From Tetraselmis striata (Eukaryota > Chlorophyta > Chlorodendrophyceae > Chlorodendrales > Chlorodendraceae): a DNA stretch of 64,000 nucleotides. Numbering within the stretch: the stretch's first letter is position 1; the number at the start of each line of letters is the position of its first letter. Location: NCBI GenBank assembly GCA_006384855.1, contig VCJN01002700.1, forward strand, positions 1 to 64,000, given 5' to 3'. The position numbers were made by a program, and so were the translations under genes. Shown here one piece after another: positions 33,638-44,818 of this stretch. Below the pieces are notes generated by a model, which did no database searches, was not told where the DNA came from, and saw only the letters and a list, made by a program, of their open reading frames with translations.

Positions 33638-34050
33638 GGCCGGGGCAGCGGGGCGCCCACGCGCCGCGGCCGGGGCAGCGGGGCGCCCACGCGCCGCGGC
33701 CGGGGCAGCGGGGCGCCCACGCGCCGCGGCCGGGGCAGCGGGGCGCCCACGCGCCGCGGCCGGGGCAGCGGGGCGCCCACGCGCCGCGGCCGGGGCAGCG
33801 GGGCGCCCACGCGCCGCGGCCGGGGCAGCGGGGCGCCCACGCGCCGCGGCCGGGGCAGCGGGGCGCCCACGCGCCGCGGCCGGGGCAGCGGGCCGCCCAC
33901 GCGCCGCGGCCGGGGCAGCGGGGCGCCCACGCGCCGCGGCCGGGGCAGCGGGGCGCCCACGCGCCGCGGCCGGGGCAGCGGGGCGCCCACGCGCCGCGGC
34001 CGGGGCAGCGGGCCGCCCACGCGCCGCGGCCGGGGCAGCGGGCCGCCACT
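33638..34050. repeat. 30-bp GC-rich minisatellite, about 14 units
   Basis: Exactly 30 bp per unit (GGGGCAGCGGGGCGCCCACG + CGCCGCGGCC), nearly identical; the only recurrent change is GGGGCGCC to GGGCCGCC in three units. It contains SfoI/NarI-like GGCGCC and SacII CCGCGG palindromes in every unit. All six frames stay open (Ala/Gly/Arg/Pro-rich), a consequence of a period divisible by three, so the long frames here are not genes. Confidence 0.95.
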
Positions 34051-35065
34051 ATGCGGGGATACATGGCAGCACCTGCACGATAAGCGCACCCTACCTACAT
34101 CACTGGACAGCACTATTCGGGGATACATGGCAGCACCTGCACGATAAGCGCACCCTACCTACATCATTGGATAGCACTGTTCGGGGATACATGGCAGCAC
34201 CTGCACGATAAGCGCACCCTACCTACATCACTGGACAGCACTATTTGGGGATACATGGCAGCACCTGCACGATAAGCGCACCCTACCTACGTCATTGGAT
34301 AGCACTATTCGGGGATACATGGCAGCACCTGCGCGATAAGCCCACCCTACCTACATCACTGGACAGCACTATGCGGGGCTGTATGGCAGCACCGGCACAA
34401 TAAGCGCACCCTGCCTACATCATTGGACAGCACTATTCGGGGATACATGGCAGCACCTGCACGATAAGCGCACCCTACCTACGTCATTGGATAGCACTAT
34501 TCGGGGATACATGGCAGCACCTGCACGATAAGCGCACCCTACCTACGTCATTGGATAGCACTATTCGGGGATACATGGCAGCACCTGCACGATAAGCGCA
34601 CCCTACCTACGTCATTGGATAGCACTATTCGGGGATACATGGCAGCACCTGCACAATAAGCGCACCCTACCTACATGATTGGATAGCACTATGCGGGGCT
34701 ATATGGCAGCACCGTCACAATGAAGCGCACCCTACCTACATCACTGCATAGCACTATGCGGGGATACATGGCAGCACCTGCACAATAAGCGCACCCTACC
34801 CACATCATTGGATAGGACTATGCGGGGATATATGGCAGCACCTGCACAATAAGCGCACCCTACCTACATCATTGGATAGCACTATGCGGGGCTGTATGGC
34901 AGCACCTGCACAAAAAGTGCACCCAACCAACATCACTGGACAGCACTTTTTGGGGATACATGGAAGCACCTGCACAATACGCGCACCTTACCTACATCAC
35001 TGGATAGCACTTTGCGGGGGTATATGGCAGCATCTCTACGATGAGCGCACCCTATACCTTCATCA
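34045..35065. repeat. about 62-bp tandem repeat, about 16 units
   Basis: Core GGGGATACATGGCAGCACCT, GCACGATAAGCGCACCCTAC, CTACATCACTGGACAGCACT. It follows directly on the 30-bp array; units diverge towards the right end (last units have AAAAGTGCACCCAACC and TATACCTTCATCACTGGCTG). There is no spacer variation, so it is not a CRISPR-like array. Confidence 0.9.
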
Positions 35066-36490
35066 CTGGCTGAGGCCACTGCTAGCAAGACTGACGAGCA
35101 AGAGATGCAAAGGGTGGAGAGAATTTACAATGAGGGCTGGCATTGCCCGCATCTCGGCAGCGGGGGCAGATGAACGCCCGCATCTCTCGCGTAAAAACCC
35201 CGTGTACTGTCGCTCCTAGCCCTTGTAACGACAAGGCTCTTTTTCATACCCGACTCCCGTGCGTCGTGGAATCATGTCTTACAGGCGGTTGCGCCGAGAG
35301 AGATGCGGTAATGAAACCCGGAGGCCCACATTGAGGACGACAAGTACATCCTCGCGTCAGTCTTGCCAGCGGTGGCTGAGGCCACCGCTGACAACATTGA
35401 CGAGCAAGACATGCAGAGGGTGAAGATAGTTAAGTGTGAGGGGTGGGATTACCCACATCTCGGCAGCGGGGGCAGGTGAACGCCCGCATCTCTCGCGTAA
35501 AAACCCGTGTACTGTCGCTCCTAGCTCTTGTAACGACGAGGCGCTTTTCCAAACCCGACTTCTGTGCGTCGTGGAACCATGTCTTACAGAGAGAGAGAGA
35601 TGCGGCACTGGAACCCGGAGGCCAACATTGGGGACGACAGGTAGATCCTCGCGTCAGTCTTGCCAGCTGTGGCTGAGGCCACCGCTGGCAAGACTGACGA
35701 GCAAGAGCAGATGCATAGGGGGGAGAAATTCAACCGTGACGGTGGGGGTACCGCATCTCGGCAGCGGGGGCAGGTGAACGCCCGCATCTCGCGTAAAAAC
35801 CCGTGTACTGTCGCTCCTAGCTCTTGTAACGACGATACGTTTTTCCAAACCCGACTGCTGTGCGTCGTGGAACCATGTCTTACAGGCGGTTGCGCCGAGA
35901 GAGATGCGGCACTGGAACCCGGCGGCCCACATTGGGAACGACAAGTATATCCTCGCGTCAGTCTTGCCAGCGGTGGCTGAGGCCACCGCTGGCATGACTG
36001 ACGAGCAAGAGATGCATAGGGTGGAAAAGACTTTACCGTGAGGGTGGGATTACCCGCATCTCGGCAGCGGGGGCAGGTGAACGCCCGCATCTCTCGCGTA
36101 AAAACCCGTGTACTATCGCTCCTAGCTCTTGTAACGACGAGGCGCTTTTCCAAACCCGACTTCTGTGCGTCGTGGAACCATGTCTTACAGACGGTTGCGC
36201 CGAGAGAGATGCGGCACTGGAACCCGGAGGCCCACATTGGGGACGACAAGTATATCCTCGCGCCAGTCTTGCCAGCTGTGGCTGAGGCCACCGCTGGCAA
36301 GACTGACGAGCAAGAGATGCATAGGGTGGAGAGAGTCAACCGTGACGGTGGGGGTACCGCATCTCGGCAGCGGGGGCAGGTGAACGCCCGCATCTCGCGT
36401 AAAAACCCGTGTACTGTCGCTCCCAACGACGAGACGCTGTTCCACACCCGACTCCCGTGCGTCGTGGAACCATGTCTTGCAGGCTGTTGC
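35066..36490 (+). repeat. 302-bp tandem repeat with exon-like content, five units
   Basis: CATCTCGGCAGCGGGGGCAG recurs at about 35,150, 35,454, 35,753, 36,055 and 36,360. Each unit holds a candidate acceptor (CATGTCTTACAG) followed by sequence that reads AVAPREMRHWNPEAHIGDDK then YILASVLPAVAEATAGKTDE in one frame. This looks like tandem amplification of an exon with part of its introns. Small indels differ between units, so not all keep the frame. Confidence 0.75.
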
Positions 36491-36942
36491 GCCGGACTTT
36501 TCCGTAGATTGGTGGTACGCTGCCGTGGATTCTGCCCTCTTCGGGGAGTGCCAGAGCAAGACTGTAAAACACTGTGGCTACTCGATTCGCATCGTGCGCG
36601 ACTGGCGCAACGACAACGAGATGCGGCGCGGCATTCAACACATCAAGAAGCAACGCTTACTAGAGTCCACCAACACCTGCTTGCCCTGCCGAGCCGGGTC
36701 TCTAACCCCCCCCCCCCCCCCCCCCGGCGTCTTAGTCGATGACCGCTACTACAGGGTCGTAGCGGCGCCGCGTCAGGCTGGCGGGTCCTCCAAGCCCGCA
36801 TCTCAACCACTGCCAGCGGGGTCCGGCGGAGATGGCTCCCAAAACGGCGGCGCTGCAGCAGGTCTCTTGGAGCTTCGATCAGCGAGGAGTGAAATCCTTC
36901 ACAGTGTGGGCCACCGTGGCTCGCAAAATGGCGCGAAGTAGC
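36480..36942 (+). CDS. unrecognised exons at the right end of the element
   Basis: After the last 302-bp unit the same acceptor leads into VAPDFSVDWWYAAVDSALFG, then KTVKHCGYSIRIVRDWRNDN and MRRGIQHIKKQR. A run of about 19 C ending in GGCGTCTTAG at about 36,731 then precedes VDDRYYRVVAAPRQAGG and a Gly/Ser-rich end with a stop at 36,942. The C run at an acceptor matches other introns in the window. The upstream part is not identifiable because the 302-bp repeats interrupt it. No family recognised. Confidence 0.4.
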
Positions 36943-37094
36943 CCCACCACCTAGGTGAGGCGGGTAGTACTTTACGCAGCAGAGGGCGCGAAGAGGACAC
37001 GGCGAATTGTCATTGTTAGTACTCTCGTATAGTATTACATTGCAGCTGAAATGCACCCAAAAAGTGGGTACATATCCGAGTCTAAGCGATCACG

Positions 37095-37150
37095 TGGGGG
37101 GCACATTTTCGAGTCCGTAAATGTGCCCATTTTGACTCGATATTGCACCC
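37095..37150 (-). repeat. right terminal inverted repeat
   Basis: Reverse complement of the left end: GGCACATTTTCGAGTCCGTA then AATGTGCCCATTTTGACTCG. Immediately outside lies a (GGGCGGGT)n-like run. Confidence 0.75.
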
Positions 37151-39206
37151 TGTACCGGGTGGGCGGGTGGGCGGGTGGGTGGATTATAGTACTTAGTAGT
37201 ACATTCCAGTAGATAAGCGCTTTAGTCATGCACCTATAGGCCCGATCCGCTGCACTATACGGGTACCCGTACGGCAATAAAGCTCACCGCCGACAAATTG
37301 ACGCTTCGCTGGATAAGTGAACGTACTCAACTGTTGTTTAATGTACCATGTGTCCATCGAGAGGGAAAACGACAATATGTTCCGGGTACATATGTTAGGT
37401 GACAAAAGAAGTTCAGAACATCACTGCTTTTAATACAATCGTTGAAGTACTCAATTATTGTTTTATGTACCATGCGTCCATCAGGAAGATGCACGTATAT
37501 GTATTCGAGTTACATACTTCTATAGTGGTTTAACAACCAAGGAATTCATTGCATTATTCCCCATGCAACATGCCCAAAGGAGAATGGTAATATTACTCAC
37601 GCTCAATATGTAAACTACGCAATCATGGATGGCTGTGATGGATACATGCCTCCATAGCATGGACAAAATCGATTGAAATTATTTAACTCCGTATTAGAGG
37701 GAAGTAAGACACTTGCTATCCAAACAAAGTTAAATTCTGCCGGGCCTCTTCCACCACCATTAGTCCACCACTGCTGCTTCGACTCCCCATCGTCCGGGGA
37801 TGCATCCATGCAAGTATAATCTTGAGCGAAGGAAGACGAAGAGTTCTCTGATTGGAAAGCGAGCTTGAGCCAAGTAGTGCGGATGTCGCAAGAGCGAGTT
37901 TGCCCTTATTCCGAGTGCACCTCATTACGGGTCTCGCGAACATCGAGCAAGAATTCATCACCATGGTGGGTTCCGACGGGTCAACAAGCGAGCCCAGAAT
38001 TCGGAAGAGGCACTTGTTGCCTTATTTGCAACACGGGTGAACAACGGCCTTACGGCCGTGCGAGTCAAAAAACAAACGCGCGCACGAGAGGATGCCCTCT
38101 TGGGTGTCACGACGAAAGCTCAAACCGATGATGTTAGGGTTACCACCGTAACCCTACCTGCATACCTATACCCGCACACCTACACAGTCATACTCGTACC
38201 ACTCACTTCCTTATACTAACGCAACTACTACATGCAACTAAGCTGCTCATCCGCCCACACACATGTATATGCCGCGTGCTTGCCACACGTCATGCCCTCG
38301 TCAGCCATTACGCCCCGATGACTCCCTGATGACTCCAAGCCTAGATTGCATATCCAAGCCCAATGCATGCATGCGAACGGCTGCCAAGCCGATAGTTGTA
38401 TAAAGCCGTGTACACCTCGGTACACTGTAACAATATCCTTTGCTGCAAACCTTTTCGTTGTCTATGCTAATAAAAGTCTCTCACCTAAAGCTTACATATG
38501 GGTTTTCCGGCGCTTGTCGCGCTGTAATCGTCGGGTTGAATAAAGCAATACTTGCCTTGGCCAAGCTTCATGGCTGGAATCGCAGGTACGCCACAAGTGC
38601 CGTGAACCGTCTTGGAAAATGAAGTGAATGCCACATCGGATAGGTGCAAGGATGGGCGACGGCGAGGGTGTGGAATGCGAAGCGGCATGGTGGTGGAGTG
38701 CGGTACGATCGCCCTCAATCAAATCCAGGTGATATTAATTTCATATTGCATGTTGACTTGTTGGTCAAATAATTTGCGATATATTTGTGGTATAGCGCAC
38801 ACCCAGTCAACGCAATTCATATACCTAACATTCGCATATCAGTACCTTGTACAATAATTAAATATAAAATTATCTATCGAACAAGTATTATTGAATGAAT
38901 ATAGCAATAGAAATTGTACAACACATTCCGTAATTCATTGTACGAGAATATTCGGGAGAATATTTATCATATTTGTGATATTTATCGCATATGCGCTTGC
39001 CCAAATACTTTGTGATGTACACCAATAATGACGGCGGTGGCTGCCGCCGCCATCGTTGGGACCAAGACGGCATACCAAGGGTTGGTGACGAGCGTTCATG
39101 ACCCACTTCTTCACCATCCGGGGCATATCACTTGCAATGCTATTGCTTGTCAGTAGCATCAACCATATATTGTAAGTTGAGCCCAACATGATATGTTGAC
39201 TATGTT
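37151..39206. other. non-coding or unassigned; short direct repeats
   Basis: Two direct repeats about 124 bp apart (GTACTCAA.TGTTGTTT around 37,322 and 37,446), related to sequence at 29,26x on the other side of the element. A minus-strand segment at 37,616-38,035 (GESKQQWWTNGGGRGPAEFN) has some coding look, but I cannot extend it. Nothing else recognised. Confidence 0.35.
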
Positions 39207-39455
39207 TCATGAAGATGAGCGTGCCGGCTTGGATGAGTTGAAACCGCAAAGATGAATCATCAGAGCGAGAAATCAAAGCAAGCAGCGACCATGTTATGTC
39301 CGGCAATGTGTGATAGGGGTAGCTTTTTATTCGGGTATGTTTTCTGAAGATGAGGCCGGCTTGGATGAGTTGAAACGGCGGAGGTGACTCTGAGCGAAAA
39401 ATCAAAGCAAGCAACGATCACGTCATGTCTGGCAATGTGTGATGAGGGTCCGTAG
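39207..39455. repeat. two-unit tandem repeat, about 126 bp
   Basis: GCCGGCTTGGATGAGTTGAAA appears at about 39,221 and 39,355, and AATCAAAGCAAGCA at 39,272 and 39,402, each followed by a similar ATGT.GGCAATGTGTGAT block. The copies are about 80% alike. Confidence 0.75.
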
Positions 39456-39566
39456 CATGCACCTACTCCCAGGACGACTGAGCGGCATGGATACTAGCGA
39501 CTACTGTTGAAGATGCTCGCCCTACTCGTCATCCATAATGGTAAGAATTGTTCGCAAGGTACATCC

Positions 39567-39690
39567 CTTGTCCGCTCCGTTGAGCGGTCGTCTCGTAGGC
39601 GAGAGGTACCGGGTTCGATTCCTGGCCGATGTATTTTCGGCAATATCGTCCCGGCGTTTCCTGGGTTTCCCCAATGCAGTAGCACGCCGG
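39567..39690 (+). mobile_element. tRNA-derived SINE, copy 2 (3' truncated)
   Basis: GTCCGCTCCGTTGAGCGGTC, TCTCGTAGGCGAGAGGT, B box GGTTCGATTCC at 39,612-39,622, then the shared body CAATATCGTCCCGGCGTTTC and CTGGGTTTCCCCAATGCAG. The 3' part with GGCTTCGGCCGATG is absent. It lies 270 bases upstream of the right-hand phosphatase gene. Confidence 0.78.
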
Positions 39691-39958
39691 GTATGGTGAA
39701 GGCAGAACAGGTACATGGTACTGGTGTAGCGGTGCGGGAATCCGCGCAGCAGCACGCAGCAGCAGCCGTTCGTACGAGTATTGCTTAATCCTTGTAGCGA
39801 CTATCCGCCACGACCACGGGTACCAGAATTGCCTTCCCCAACATGTGTACAGGGCGCCACGATTCCTGGCTCCCTGCAGAAAACGCGAGCAGAAGGAAGA
39901 ATTGGCCACGGCATAACGCGAGACCCCAGGAAGTATCACCTGACCGGCAGTGCCGAGC

Positions 39959-42900
39959 ATGTCCCGACTAAGAATGGAGAAGCGATATGTCAGCACCCTC
40001 AGCGCACTTGCCCTCGTGGCATGCTGCGGTTGCGCACTGGCGGAGTGGGACGACTTGGCCGCCCGCAAGTCGTGCGGGGCAGTGCGGCTCGCCACTGGAC
40101 CGACGGACCTGCTTGACTTCTCCTTCGATCCGACCGCCAGCACGTTGTGGATCACCTCGACTGGAGGCGAGCTCCGTCAGTACGACCTGAACGTACGCAG
40201 ACCTGCCTGGACGCTCTCCCCGGGGCCGCCTTGCCATGCTCGTATCTTGTCGCAGCGGCCGCGCGTATGGGACGCGGCCGTAAGAAAAAGTCGGATGCTG
40301 ACTTGGGGTTGTTCGGCGATACGCTCCCCACTTCACAGGGTGAGCTTGTGACAACCATCATGGTCGACCGCTTTGTTGAGGCTGGTTTACCCGGAGGTAC
40401 CAGTCCCTTCCAATGACCCCTGTCTTCGGCCAATGCAGTTTCAGTGCGGCAGGAACGAGAGGTGTTGGAGACTCCTCCGCACAGCACTTCACTACACAAT
40501 CCGTACACTACGGCATGTTTTACCGTACTCAGCAGTATTAACTGTTAAGCTCGTCGCCGTTACTTCCTCGTTTCCTCGTTTTCGACGAATTCTCCCCGAG
40601 TAAGATGGCAAGTACTCATACTTCCTTGCGACGATGTATCGACCAAGAGTCTACAAGGCGTTTCATATCCTGCTTGTGTGCCTTTGCAGTTTGCACTGAC
40701 TTGCTTTGAATCGTAAAACGTCGCAGGCCCGGCGGGCGTGGCGTGGGCCGGCGCCAACACGCTGATCGTGACGCACTCAACCAGCGGCGCCTGGGCCGCC
40801 CCCCAGTTCAGCGTTCTCGACGTCACGGACGCGACACCCAGCGAGCCCTTTCGCGTCATCGGCACCTTCCCGAGCCTGGTCGACGGCAGCACCGCCTTTA
40901 CCCCTCTGCGCGACCACGCCAGTGTTTTCGCCTCATACAGCCTGTTCCCCTCCCCCGGGGCGCAGACTCCGCTGTGGCACGTGAGTACCCTTACAGTTCC
41001 CCCCAACCTTGTTGGATCGCGATCAAGGGCATGTGACATATCGGAGTCCGTCCATCTCTTCTTCCCCCATGTATCGGCCAAGTAGGCTTATTGGCCAATC
41101 TTGGATTCTTGGAAGGTGAAATAATTGCAGCACCGCAAGCTCCGCGCAAATATTTGAAACTAAAACTCTTATCCTTAGTTGGTGTAATGAAGCGCAACTA
41201 AAATTTTTTATGCAGCAATTATAGTCTTTTGCTTTGATATGGTTGAGAGGTCGTATTTTGCTACAATTACGTATGAATACATCCAGAATGATAAGTCTGT
41301 GTAAGCGCTATGCGCTGAGAGGTGATGAGATGCGTTCTTACAAGAAATGTCTAATGATATTAACAATTACTGCTAAGAGGTTTTGGTACGTATGTTTTCA
41401 TGCCCGCTGCAACTTACCCACGTAATGAGGCCTCCGAGCACAGCGCGTTAAACCGTTTCTTGCCTTACTACCTTTCTCATAACAATGCTGCCCTCCAGAT
41501 GCGGCAAGATGGCACCTCCTCCCTGGCGTTGCAGTCGGACACCGAGGCCGCCCGCACCGTCCGCTTCGACAGCATCTACTTCGCCCCCGAGAGCGGCTCC
41601 CTCTTCGCCCTGTGCGTGTCGTGCGACGGAGCCGTGTACGAGATCAGCGGCACCGGGCAGGTGGTGGGAAAGCTCCAGCTGGCCACGCCGGAAGCGCCCA
41701 GGGCGATCGACTTCACGCCTGGCGGCGCCGTCATGTTTGTGGCGTCTTCCTCCTCCGTCTCCTTCTTCTGCAGCCCGTCCGATGGCCAAGAGGCCGAGCG
41801 CTGGCTGTCCTCCGGTGCTGCGCTCCCTCCTGAGCTGGCCAAGGCCGAAGTGAAGCCCAGCGGCATGCCGGCACCAGATGTCCTGTTTGCGGCAGATGGG
41901 GTCGTCAGCAGATCGGGCGGCTCGGCGCCATTGCCTGCCTGGCTGGAGGATTGGGGGCGGCCCGAGATGTCACGCTCCGGAGGGGCAAGCCGAGCTGCTG
42001 CTGGGCAATGGGTGTTTTACCCAAGCATTGGTTGGGTGTGGGAGAGCAGGCCTGCCAACACTCCGGCGCCCACCCCTGCACCCGTTCAAACCGGACGATG
42101 GGTGTTCAACTTCAACTCAGGGCAATGGGAGTGGCAGAGCGGACCGGTCAGTGCTCCGGCGCCCACAGCCGCACCCGGACGGCCTGGCTACTGCTCGCTC
42201 AGTGACAGCAGCTGCTCCAGCGGCTTCCCACAGGGCGGCCTTGGCTGCAATGCCGACGAGGGCGCCTGTGTCCTGGGCTGCACGGGCACCTGGTGCCCCA
42301 CCACCGGCTTCTGCACGCATGCCGCGGCCTGCCCCACCGTCACGCAGATCAGCCCCGTCTGCAGCACGCGCGAGTCGCATTGCTCCGCGCTCTGCCAGGG
42401 GCGTTGGTGCCCTATGGCGCTGACGGCCAGCCACTGACGCCAAGCCCTACACAGCAGCAGCCCCAACCGGACCCCTTCACCGCAAGGCCCACGCCTGCCC
42501 CCACCCCCGCTGCCGGGCCCCCAGTGTCGCCCCCCAGCGGCGCCACCCCGCACCCGCCAAACCCCAACCCCAAGCGCGGCGAGGTGTGCCTCACCATCGC
42601 GCCGTACGTCATGGGCGTGGAAGAGTCCAGCGCCACCGTGCGCTGGGAGACCGACGACAAGGCCACCACGCGCCTGTGCTGGCGCCCTGCCGGCTCCTCG
42701 GCAACCTGGTCCGCCGACTGGGACGACGACGAGACGGAGCTGCACGCCGCCCAGGCGGTCGGCCTGTCGCCCGAGACGGCGTACGAGTACAAGGTGCTCA
42801 CAACGGACCTTGAGGATGCCTGGGACTGCGCTTCGCACCAGTCGCTATCGTATTGCGGTGGCTCGCGGAGCAGCCGGTCTGGCGGGGCGGCCGACCCTCC

Positions 42901-44818
42901 TCTGGACTTTGCCTGCCGCGCGGAGTACCTCGAAAATCGCGAGCAAGCCAACGGAGGCGACGATGAGATATTCGAGGAAGACGAGGTCGAATCGATCGCC
43001 ACCCTCCCCGCGGCATGCCCTGGCGAGGAGCCCGTGCCACTGCCGCCGATCACCCGCCCCGGCGACCCCGGCTGGATCGACGAGTTCGAGCCGCCGTCTA
43101 CAAGCCCATCCCGCCGTGCTGCCGAGACCGGCTGCAGCGACCTTTCGCTGGAGTTCACCACGGCGCCAGTGCCTGGCAAGTGCGGCCTCACGTTCCGCAG
43201 CTGGTGGCTCGGAGACTCTGGTGTCGCCAGCAGTGACCAGGTGCGCTCCCAGCCTGCTGTATCATGCATGCACGAATCCAGCGCATGAGGTTCGAGTTTT
43301 CGGGGACCTCTCTCGAGGGTCACTTCTACGGATTTGTCCAGCACAGTTGGTGATGCGTGTGTTAAGGGTTTTAGTCGCTAGATGCGCGGTGATGCTGTAT
43401 CGTAGTCAGCGGATACTCGTTTATTAATTAACAACAGCGATGAAAGTAGTGCCAGGATAGAACTAAAAGTAAGGTTTGCCCAGGGACATCGGCCGAAGCC
43501 GCCCCAGCATGACCTCTTGCGGCGCCAACTGCAATCGTAGGTCTGGCATGACCCTTATTAATAGTCCATTGCCTCATTCGAACCCCGAAGGGCTAATGCA
43601 TCAACCGGGTACACCCAGGACACGCCGGGCCGATATTCCCGAAATACCTATATCGAACCCGGTACTTCTCGCATACGAGACAACCGCTCAATAATCGAGC
43701 GGACAAGGAATGTACCTTAGTTCGAGGATATCAACACAATATGCGGCAATCCACTCATCAACACCGGCCTGCTTGTAGGCTACAGGTACTCGTACCGGGA
43801 CAGGCGGTATGGCAAAAGGGAACAACGTGCCCCATGATTGTATTATGCGCATCAATTTCACTCGTTACCATGTAAATAAGCGAATCCTGCGTGTTTTTGC
43901 TCACCACTGCAGGCTGGCAATCGTGATGCGGCAATGGACTTTTTCGGCGGCCGCTGGGACGGGACTTTCTTATTGGGCGACAACGCGTACAAGTCCGGCA
44001 CGTTCGGGGAGTATCGGGAGAAGCTGTTCGACTACTATTGCGGGCCATTCGCAAAAGTCGGGCTTAATCCCATCATGGGCAACCATGACGCGTACACTGC
44101 GAAGGGCGATAAGGAGACCGGGCCATACTTTGAGCTCTTCCAGCCCGGCTACCCCACGCGCAGCTCCTACAAGGGGTCGTACAGTTACCAGCACGGCCGT
44201 GTGCATATCATCATGATGGACCTGAGCTTCAAGGACTGGGAGGACGACGACGACCTGCTCGACTGGATTGACGAGGACTTGGCCGCTGCGCGCACCAGCG
44301 GACAGACAGACTGGATTCTGGCTGGCAACCACTTCCCGCCGTACTCGCGCGGCAGCCACAACTCGGACAGCTCTAGCAGGCTTGTGAGGGTGCGCGAAAA
44401 TGTGGTGCCCATCATGGACAAGCACGGCGTGGATGTGCACCTCACGGGGCACTCGCACAGCTACGAACGCTCGCACCTCATCAACGGCCACTACGACGAG
44501 AGCGACAGGCTGAGAGGCAGTCAGATCGTGCAGGAGGGCGACGGCAAGGGGACTGTGTACCGCAAGAAGCGATGCGGCGAGTCTGGCACCGTGCACGTGG
44601 TGACGGGCAGCGCCTCCAAGAGGAGCGGTGGCAGGCATAACCACCCTGCCCATGATGTTTCCATCAACGAAAAGTGCACTACAACCATCATCATCACAGG
44701 CAACGAGCTGCAGGCGAGCTGCATCGACGAGGACGGCGATGCAGTGGACAGCTTCAAGATCATCAAGGACATGAGCGCCAGCTGCTCGTCTGGGAGCGGC
44801 TTTGGACCAACCTGCTAA
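39959..44818 (+). pseudogene. purple-acid-phosphatase-like gene, right copy, with a 1-base frameshift
   Basis: Same five-exon structure as the minus-strand copy: 39959-40192, 40339-40396 (58-nt micro-exon), 40727-40980, 41499-43240, 43913-44818. The start gives MSRLRMEKRYVSTLSALALV and a signal peptide ending CGCALA. Exon 5 is 906 nt in both copies and keeps all catalytic blocks (LGDNAY, GNHDAY, AGNHFPPYS, GHSHSYER). In exon 4 the sequence at 42,408-42,416 reads TGCCCTATG where the other copy has TGCCCCTATG. Loss of one C shifts the frame, giving a stop eight codons later (at about 42,437) before the catalytic domain. The downstream frame stays open to the end of the gene, so the deletion is recent or a sequencing error. 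Confidence 0.82.
43483..43710 (-). mobile_element. tRNA-derived SINE, copy 3, antisense inside a phosphatase intron
   Basis: On the minus strand: GTCCGCTCGATTATTGAGCG, a degraded B box (GGTTCGATATA), the shared body AATATCGGCCCGGCGTGTCC, and the 3' part GGCTTCGGCCGATGTCCCTG. It sits in the last intron (43,241-43,912) of the right phosphatase copy in reverse orientation. The equivalent intron of the left copy (15,581-15,825) is 245 bases and lacks it. Confidence 0.75.

Larger units (their letters stand above)
29616..37150. mobile_element. composite element bounded by inverted repeats and filled with tandem arrays
   Basis: The ends are inverted copies of one sequence: left 29,616-29,670 contains ATCGAGTCAAAATGGGCACA then TTTACGGACTCGAAAATGT; right 37,095-37,150 contains the reverse complement with few changes. 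Between them: a GC-bounded hairpin, a duplicated left-end unit encoding a Pro/Ala-rich protein, tandem arrays of 197, 30, 62 and 302 bp periods, and a short exon-like region with an unrecognised protein. No transposase is recognised inside, so the element may be non-autonomous or a nest of several insertions. I did not find a clear target-site duplication. Confidence 0.55.

Noticed and set aside
33579..34211. Five overlapping 115-190-codon open frames on both strands rich in Ala, Gly, Arg and Pro
   Set aside because: They are produced by the 30-bp minisatellite, whose period is a multiple of three, so all frames stay open; not genes.
34045..35065. Regular array resembling a CRISPR locus
   Set aside because: The whole 62-bp unit is conserved; there are no unique spacers, and the sequence is eukaryotic.
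42412..43344. 310-codon minus-strand frame opposite the right phosphatase copy
   Set aside because: Antisense shadow of the same exon; no recognisable product.
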